Shown here piece by piece: positions 57,301 to 64,000 of a stretch of 64,000 bases of DNA. Source of the stretch: Agelas oroides (Eukaryota; Porifera; Demospongiae; Agelasida; Agelasidae). Location of the stretch: contig OX422195.1 of assembly GCA_949130485.1 (NCBI GenBank), forward strand, positions 9,185,119 through 9,249,118, given 5' to 3'. Positions within the stretch are counted from its first letter, which is position 1. Every line of letters starts with the position of its first letter. A program made the position numbers and the translations under genes. The notes beneath the pieces were generated by a model that was not told the DNA's origin, did no database searches, and saw only the letters and a list, made by a program, of their open reading frames with translations.

Positions 57301-60300
57301 GAGGGAGGGAGGAGAGGGGAGGGAGGCAGAGAAGGGGAAAAAGAGAGGAGAGGAAATTATGCCTAGTTGAAATCTAGTTCATCTCAGGTCTGCGTATCAA
57401 AATGCAGAATGCTTACATGTTTCAGGCGGAGGGAGGAGGAGGGAGGGAGGGAGGAGAGGGGAGGGAAAGCTTACATGTTTCAGGCAGGCCAGTACTGCAG
57501 CAAAGGCACCTCTGTAGTCCAGTACTGTGGGTGTGAGGGGTGAGGGTGAACCCTCATATCCCTCCGATCGGAAGCAGACAAAGAAGGGGCTGAATCGTGC
57601 CGAGTCGTTCCCCGGGTAACCAAGCTGTCCACGCTCACTGGAACGCAAGCTCAGCACACAGTTGAAAATCTACAGGAAGAAGCAGACCTGTGTGTGTGTG
57701 GGTGGGGGGAGGGAGGGGAGGGAAAGGGGGAGGGGGGGGGGGGGCATCCCTTACATTAATCCTGATAATGCAGGCAGTAGGGAGGAAACACTCTTCCTCG
57801 TATTGCTGCTGCACAAGTGTCACCAGGAGGGGGAAGATCTGTGCAGCCACTGAGGAGGAGCCGTGCAGCTTGTTCTGGGAGGAGAGATGGTCCTATAGGC
57901 TCACCAGAAGTCTGGGACTGAAACCATCACATATCACAGATGGTGGCTCACCTTGAATGCTAGCGTGAGTCCAAAGACAGCGACCTTCGAGTCGGGCAGT
58001 TTGGGGCCTTCTCGGTACTGTGGAGGGAGGAGAAGGAATTATTAAGAAAGGGGAATAGCTTGAGGGAAGGCTAGAGCAGGGAGGGAGGGAGAGAGAAGGG
58101 AGCCGATGGAGTTCTTTCAACTAATGTCCCAGATACTGACCCTATCACTCTTGTTCTCAGCAGCCACTTCCAAACCTTTCTGTAGAACCTAGGAGTCCGC
58201 AGAAAAATAGAGCCAGTGACTCGTATGCACTCTCACACTCGCCAAACCACAACTCACCTCTCCCACTCACACTCTCACACACATCCTCACAGTCACACTC
58301 TCACACAAACACACTCACACTCTCACACAATCACACAAACACACTCACACACTCACTGAGCTGATGATGGCAAGGCTGTGTGCTGCCCAGGAAGGACTGG
58401 CTTCAGACACGAGGTGTGTAAGTAACTGGACAGCTCGGCACCGAACATCTGAGTCTGGGTCTCCAGCCACTGGCTGCAACAATGGCAGTACCACACCCTC
58501 CATGAGGTCATCCTGGGGAGGGAGGGGAAGGGAGGAGGGGGGGGGGGGGGGGGGGAGGAGAGAGGAGGGGGAGGAGGAGGAGAGAGGAGGGGGAGGAGGA
58601 GGAGAGAGGAGGGGGAGGAGGAGGAGGAGGAGGGGGAGGAGGAGGAGGGGGAGGAGGAGGAGGAGGAGGGGGAGGAGGAGGAGGGGGAGGAGGAGGAGAG
58701 AGGAGGGGGAGGAGGAGGAGGAGGAGGAGGGGGAGGAGGAGGAGGAGGAGGAGGAGGAGGGTAATCTCCCTCATTGCACACTGTGTGCTTGACCTCAGAT
58801 CAGCTTGCCTCATGCGAGAGTGAGTTTTCTGCCAGCACTCGAGCCAGAAAGTTGAGCGCTTCAATCCGAACAGCAGTGCGTACCTCCCTCCTGGGAAGGG
58901 GGGGAAAGGAAGGAGGAGGAACAATGGGAGAGGGAGGGAAGGAAAGGAAGGGGAGGAGAGGGAGAAGGGAGAAAAGTGTGAAGGGAAGGCTTGCTTGCAT
59001 GTCCTCCTCTGGTCCACACCTGTAGAACTTGTCCATGAACCCCACCAGTTTCTGTATCCAGCCCAGCTCTGTGGCATCAATCATCCTTGTCCTGTAGGAC
59101 ACGAGTGTCAGGACGGACCGCAGCTGCAGCGGGCAGAAAGAGCTCTAGACGTCATTCCTAGTCCAAGGTGAAGAGCAGGAAACATGGCTCCGCACCCGCA
59201 GCTTATGAATTTACTGGTTATACTGGCCATGTTCCCAGGCTTTCCCTCACTAGAAGAGTTTCGCAATCTCTTGTTCATGAGGACAGCCTAAGGCTAACAG
59301 TTGCACAGCTAATACAGGTTGTAAAATTTCTGGTCTGAGAACTCAAGCAAACTCGCTCACTGGCATAGCCTCCATGCTGTTCTCTACAAGAGCAAAGAAT
59401 TTTTCTGGTGTTCCGATGGTCCCACCCTCCTCATACACCTCCTCAATGTGTGTGAACAGCTGCTGCAAACACAGCAACAGACTGTTTGATGGCTCTGCAG
59501 TGACCTGGAGAGAAGGGAAAACCTTCAGAAGTTAACAAGATTTCATCACAAAAACTGTTCATCTCTTTCTTCCAAAGCTAGTTCAGGTAATGACAGTTCC
59601 AACAGCTTTGGGAGACCTTCGTGAGTATTTATGGGAAGAACATCTTATGGAGAGCTAGCACCATTTTCTTGTGGGTATGAAAACAATACCTCAGCTGATT
59701 GATCAAAATAAAGCACTCTGATTGGTCAAAATGAAGCACTCTGATTGGTCAAAATGAAGCACTCTGATTGATCAAAATAAAGCACTCTGATTGGTCAAAA
59801 TGAAGCATTCTGATTGGTCAAAATAAAGCCAAGGGAGTTTTAGCACACATACCTGCTGCAACTGTGCGAGGTGCTGCTGGACAGTATCAATGATGTTGTA
59901 GACAATATCCCACTCTAGCAGGTGAAGCTGCGCCGAGTGTTTCACAATCAGACGATGCAGAGACAGACAGACTTCATACACCACGATGGTATGACCAGAT
60001 ATCACTGCCTAGAGGGGGGAGGGGGGTAGAGGGAGGGAGGGGGGTGGGGAGAGGGAGAGGGAGAGGGAGGGAGGGGGTGGAGGAAAGGAAGTGAGGAGGT
60101 GTGTGAATCAGCTCTGCAGAAACACTATACTAGCCACACCCAGACCTCATGACCCACCTGCTTAATAGAGGGCAGTACAGAGGCAAAGGTGAGGTCCAGT
60201 GACTCCACCCTCCGAATACCCCACATGCTCATGCTAATGTAGAACACAGCCCCCCTTAGCAGCAGAGCATCCTGCCCACCAGACCTGGGACCAGAGGGGA

Positions 60301-63300
60301 AACAATCAGCAGCTAATGAGTAGGGGCCAACCCCCACAATTAGCAGCTAATAAGCGTACCTCTCCTGGATGAGGATGCACATGGTGTAGATGGCACTGCG
60401 ACCAAGATGTGTGCCCAGCAACCGAAGCATCACCTGCAGACGCACAACAATCACATGGGCCATTCCACCTTCTATACCATATATGGAAATTCATCTGGCT
60501 CTATACCTCCAGGCTTCTCCTGCTGAAGCGCTCAATGTTGAGTGTGTGACAGAGAGTGGTGACACACGACTGAAGAGCTTCAGCGGGGAGAGAGCTGTAA
60601 CACACCACCGCGTTCAGCAGCTCCAGACAGAGCTACAGAGACACACAAAGATGAGTGTGGTGGTGCACAGGTGTCCAATCGAGCGAAATGACTAGTACGC
60701 AGAACATTGGTGACAAACAGCTGGCCTACCTGAATGACGTCTGGCAGTGGTGCTTTGTTTGCCAGGACACAAGTTAGCCTGAAAAGAACCCACACAAACA
60801 TAAAGCCACATTCTCTCCTTCCTCCCCTCCCCTCCCCCCCTCTCCTCCCTCTCCTCATTCCTCTATTTCATGTATTGACCAAAGCTTCCTTCATTGAGCT
60901 GTGAGTGTTCATTGCGGAGAGTATTCTATGAGCTCTTGTAAAGGTGAAAGGTCACTGTAGCTCTTGTTTGCACACAATCACCAAGGCACAGTGCTATCAC
61001 AAATATGATGAACAAACATAATATGACATTATTGTGGGTTGGAAAGGGTTAATGAGTACACCTACTCCTTCCTCCTCCCCTCCCTCCTCCTTCCCTTCTT
61101 CCTCCTCCCCTCCCTCCTCTTCCCCTCCCTCCTCCTCCCCTCCCTCCTCTTTCCCCTCCCTCCTCCTCCCCTCCCTCCTCCTCCCCTCCCTCCTCCTCCA
61201 TCCCACTCCTCCCCTCCTCTTCCTCCTCCCCCCCACTCTCCACCACTCACTGCACAAGTCCAACGAGCACCTCCTCATCCAAGTAGGCTGCATTGTAGTG
61301 CACAAAGTTCACCAGTAGAGACAGAAAGTCCACCGCACTTGTGTGTGAGGGTGTGTGAGGGTGTGAGGATGTGAGTGTGAGAGAGGAAGAGGAAGAGAAA
61401 GAGGAAGAGTGGCAAGAGAAGAGGAGGAGAGAAAGAAATGTGACTCATGGGAATGAAGGGTTTTGTATCTGCCGTTTCCCACGCAGTGCACACTCACCTT
61501 CCTAGAGTAACTACCTCGGGCATCCACTGCATCAGAAAAGGACCTACCAACGGAGGAGGGGTGCAGGTAGGGGTGGAGGAGGAGGGATGGAGGAGGAGGG
61601 GTGGAGGAGGAGGGGTGGAGGAGGAGGGGTGGAGGAGGAGGGGTGGAGGAGGAGGGGTGGAGGAGGAGGGATGGAGGAGGAGGGGTGGAGGAGGAGGGGT
61701 GGAGGAGGAGGGGTGGAGGAGGAGGGGTGGAGGAGGAGTTAGAAGTTACCAGACTCCTCTTTGTGGGATGTGGTGTGGCTACCACTCACCGATTGCCTCC
61801 TCCATGTACTCAATGTCTTTGCCATCTTGAGTGAGCACTCTTAGAATCTCCAGCCTGGGGCAGACAGGACAGCAGCAACACAAATCACTTCATTCACACA
61901 TCCATCATTCACACATCCATCATTCACACATCCATCATTCACCACTCTTGCAGGGCTCTCTCCTACCACTACAGTCTCCTGCTAGCTGCGCTAAGCACTG
62001 AGTCTCCTACCTCTGTTGAGTATCCTCCTTCACTGGATGCTCCTGGACCACACGAAAGAAGTTGGCTCTCTGAATACCCAAATACTCAAACTGAATACAC
62101 GAAAGGTAAAGTTCCAGTATGGAACATAAGAAACAAGTATCATTAGTGTGGACGTGGACATATGCATACTCTCCATACATTAACACATTAACATCTGCAT
62201 ACTCTCCATACATTAACATGGCGTCTGCATACTCTCCACACATTAACATGGCGTCTGCATACTCTCCACACATTAACATCTGCATACTCTCCATACATTA
62301 ACATGGCGTCTGCATACTCTCCACACATTAACATGGCGTCTGCATACTCTCCACACATTAACATGGCATCTGCATACTCTCCACACATTAACATGGCGTC
62401 TGCATACTCTCCACACATTAACATGGCGTCTGCATACTCTCCACACATTAACATTGGCGTCTGCATACTCCTCCACACATTAACATGGCATCTGCATACT
62501 CTCCACACATTAACATGGCGTCTGCATACTCTCCACACATTAACATGGCGTCTGCATACTCTCCATACATTAACATGGCGTCTGCATACTCCCCATACAT
62601 TACCATGACGTCTATACACAAGGAACTGTACCTGTCCAGATATGAGGGCACGTGTGAAGACAAAAGCCGCATGTCTGACCTCTGTGGGGGGTGGGAGGGA
62701 GCTATCAAGTCCTTGATAGCTAACCAGATTGCCTGAACCGCATGCTTAAGAGGAAGAAGAGGGAGGCAGGGGGAGGAAGGGGGAGGGGGAGGAGGGAGGA
62801 AGAAGGAGGGGGAGGAGGAGGGAGGGAGGGAGGAGGAGGGAGGGAGGGAGGGAGGAGGAGGGAGGAGGAGGGAGGAAGGAGGGAGGGAGGGAGGGAGGGA
62901 GGGAGGGAGGAGGAGGGAGGGAGGAAGGAGGGAGGAGGAAGGAGGGGCAGGAAGGGGAGGGGAGGAGGGGAGAGGGGAGGAGGGAGGAGAAAGGAGGGGA
63001 GGAAGAGGGAGGGGAGGAGGAGGGAGGAGGGGAGGAGGAGGGAGGAGGAAGGAGGGGGGAGGAGGAGGGAGGGAGGAGGAGGAGGAGGGAGGAGGAGGGA
63101 GGAGGAAGGAGGGGGAGGAGGAGGGAGGGAGGGAGGGAGGGGGAGGAGGAGGAGGGAGGAGGGAGGGAGGGGGAGGAGGGAGGGAGGGAGGGAGGGGGAG
63201 GAGGGAGGAGGGAGGGAGGGAGGGAGGGAGGGAGGAGGAGGGAGGGAGGAGGAGGAGGAGGGAGGGACAAGGCTGAATTGATATAGAAGAGAAGAAACTC

Positions 63301-63654
63301 AAGTCCTGTACCTCCTCGAGGTGTTTGGTGGCCACAATTTCATGAAGCTCCTTCATGGCTCTCACACGCTGAGCAAGCGGAACACCATGCTGTAACTCCT
63401 GCATGGACCAAACAGTGAAGGGCGTGGCACATAGGGCGCTACTTTACTAATATCATCAAGTAAGCCTCTAATCTCGTGCAATAATATGTGCAATCGTAGC
63501 GCACCCTGAGCACATCTGCAGTGAAGAAGATGCTGCGTTCTTGTCTGTCCAGCTCCTCGTAGCTCTTCTGGGGCAGTGGCGCCGCGCGGGAGGCTCCCAG
63601 GCCCAAGATAGAGCCCAACTTCTGGCGAATACTCTGCTCCTTCGGAGGCTGCAT
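51340..63654 (-). CDS. TSC2: Tuberin (TSC2), Rheb GTPase-activating protein
   Basis: Large multi-exon gene. The start is at 63654 ([20 protein letters not shown]), then [10 protein letters not shown]-terminal helical-repeat blocks include [41 protein letters not shown] and [20 protein letters not shown]; the middle has [20 protein letters not shown]. The tuberin domain reads [20 protein letters not shown] and [18 protein letters not shown]. The Rap-GAP domain reads [33 protein letters not shown] and [15 protein letters not shown], with the catalytic-thumb Asn in GNDF; it ends PNPDFTAYS (TAA at 51340). With TSC1 it inactivates Rheb and so restrains mTORC1. Odd features: an apparent 1-nt frameshift near 62690, a 12-copy 9-residue coding repeat, and a Gly/Glu/Arg low-complexity tract. 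Confidence 0.95.
51951..52100 (+). repeat. GGA-rich microsatellite in a TSC2 intron
   Basis: ggaggaggagggagggagga-type purine tract; on the gene strand it is a pyrimidine tract. Confidence 0.88.
53567..53905 (-). repeat. 27-bp coding minisatellite in TSC2, ~12 copies
   Basis: In the TSC2 frame it encodes twelve 9-residue units of SDQEPHPPH type (variants with Cys, Arg or Pro) between an acidic Ser-rich stretch and the segment leading to the GAP domain. The same open frame runs on into [12 protein letters not shown]. Confidence 0.85.
54716..54920 (+). repeat. 40-bp tandem repeat in a TSC2 intron, 5 copies
   Basis: Units of gacaggtggactccaggcac followed by agctgagatacagacagaca, almost identical. 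Confidence 0.95.
55311..55440 (-). repeat. GGA/GAG low-complexity tract, apparently coding in TSC2
   Basis: On the gene strand it is a purine tract. It stays open in the frame that links [16 protein letters not shown] to [13 protein letters not shown], and would encode a Gly/Glu/Arg-rich linker. It could instead be intronic, with an acceptor at about 55305 (gggaggcag), but then it lacks a pyrimidine tract. Confidence 0.6.
57150..57350 (+). repeat. GGGAGGA/GGGA microsatellite in a TSC2 intron
   Basis: About 200 bp of almost pure purine (gaggagggaggagggagg, then a long gggagggaggga run). Confidence 0.9.
58515..58760 (+). repeat. GGA microsatellite with G17 run, TSC2 intron
   Basis: Begins with about 17 consecutive G, then about 210 bp of ggaggaggagagaggaggg. 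On the gene strand it is the pyrimidine tract of the acceptor before [19 protein letters not shown]. Confidence 0.92.
59696..59833 (+). repeat. 23-bp tandem repeat with CCAAT-type core, 6 copies
   Basis: Units of tgattggtcaaaatgaagcactc; two of six read tgattgatcaaaataaagc. ATTGG is the reverse of CCAAT. It lies in a TSC2 intron. Confidence 0.93.
61060..61235 (+). repeat. CTCCTCCCCTCC microsatellite in a TSC2 intron
   Basis: About 170 bp of pyrimidine repeats. On the gene strand this is a purine tract. Confidence 0.85.
61555..61738 (+). repeat. 15-bp ggaggaggaggggtg repeat in a TSC2 intron, ~12 copies
   Basis: Near-perfect units of ggtggaggaggaggg with rare gatgg variants. Confidence 0.93.
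62160..62600 (+). repeat. 30-bp minisatellite in a TSC2 intron, ~15 copies
   Basis: Units of tctgcatactctccacacat followed by taacatggcg. A few units are truncated or have a 1-bp insertion. It follows closely the donor of the exon ending RALISGQ. Confidence 0.95.
62757..63270 (+). repeat. ~510-bp polypurine (GGA/GGGA) tract in a TSC2 intron
   Basis: Almost entirely A/G on the plus strand, with about two C interruptions. On the gene strand it is a 500-nt polypyrimidine stretch before the acceptor ctcttaag of the HAVQAIW exon. Confidence 0.95.

Positions 63655-64000
<346 letters not shown>

Noticed and set aside
62698..62740. 43-nt intron (donor gttagc, acceptor cccccacag) to explain the TSC2 frame change
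   Set aside because: Joining gives a stop codon at once and would remove conserved residues; a one-base indel explains the data better.
62188..63404. Repetitive open frames ([10 protein letters not shown], poly-Pro/Ser, poly-Gly/Arg)
   Set aside because: Readings of the 30-bp array and the polypurine tract in TSC2 introns.

Overview
This is animal (metazoan) nuclear DNA with a very compact layout: about 19 protein genes in 64 kb, mostly with canonical GT-AG introns of roughly 45-300 bp. Conventional PKC, tuberin (TSC2), SMURF, SOCS-box proteins (NEURL2-like, ASB), TMC, FOXK and the ciliary proteins IFT56, DRC3 and CFAP52 together indicate a metazoan with motile cilia. The small introns, short intergenic spaces and single copies of genes that are duplicated in vertebrates suggest a sponge or another early-branching invertebrate; that placement is inference. 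There are no bacterial operons, CRISPR arrays, rRNA or tRNA genes, or recognisable transposons.

Layout, left to right: a partial exon (1-231) and an empty stretch; an unrecognised cysteine-peptidase-like gene (-) head to head with RPL11 (+); IFT56/TTC26 (-) head to head with a NEURL2-like gene (+); DRC3/LRRC48 (-) head to head with a conventional PKC (+); TMC (+); KDEL receptor (+); an ASB-type ankyrin/SOCS gene (+); ZIP13/SLC39A13 (-); TELO2 (-) head to head with SMURF (+); MPG (-) head to head with ATG12 (+); CFAP52/WDR16 (-) head to head with CLEC16A (+); and TSC2 (-, 12.3 kb) head to head with FOXK (+, cut by the window end). Seven divergent pairs have start codons only about 95-375 bp apart.

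Two functional themes recur. One is motile cilia: IFT56, DRC3 and CFAP52, each with an RFX X-box-like site near its 5' end. The other is mTOR and autophagy: TELO2, TSC2, ATG12, CLEC16A and FOXK. KDELR carries a UPRE-like site just upstream. The gene set also resembles human 16p / 17 / 7p22-7q, which suggests a preserved ancestral linkage block.

The most unusual structural signal is the minisatellites. Many introns hold tandem arrays that look as if they grew out of splice sites. In PKC, 23 exact 42-bp units each repeat the 5' splice site, in frame and without a stop. In TMC and SMURF, arrays made from the 3' splice region lack the AG dinucleotide until the true acceptor. TSC2 also carries a 27-bp coding minisatellite and an apparent one-base frameshift in a C-run.
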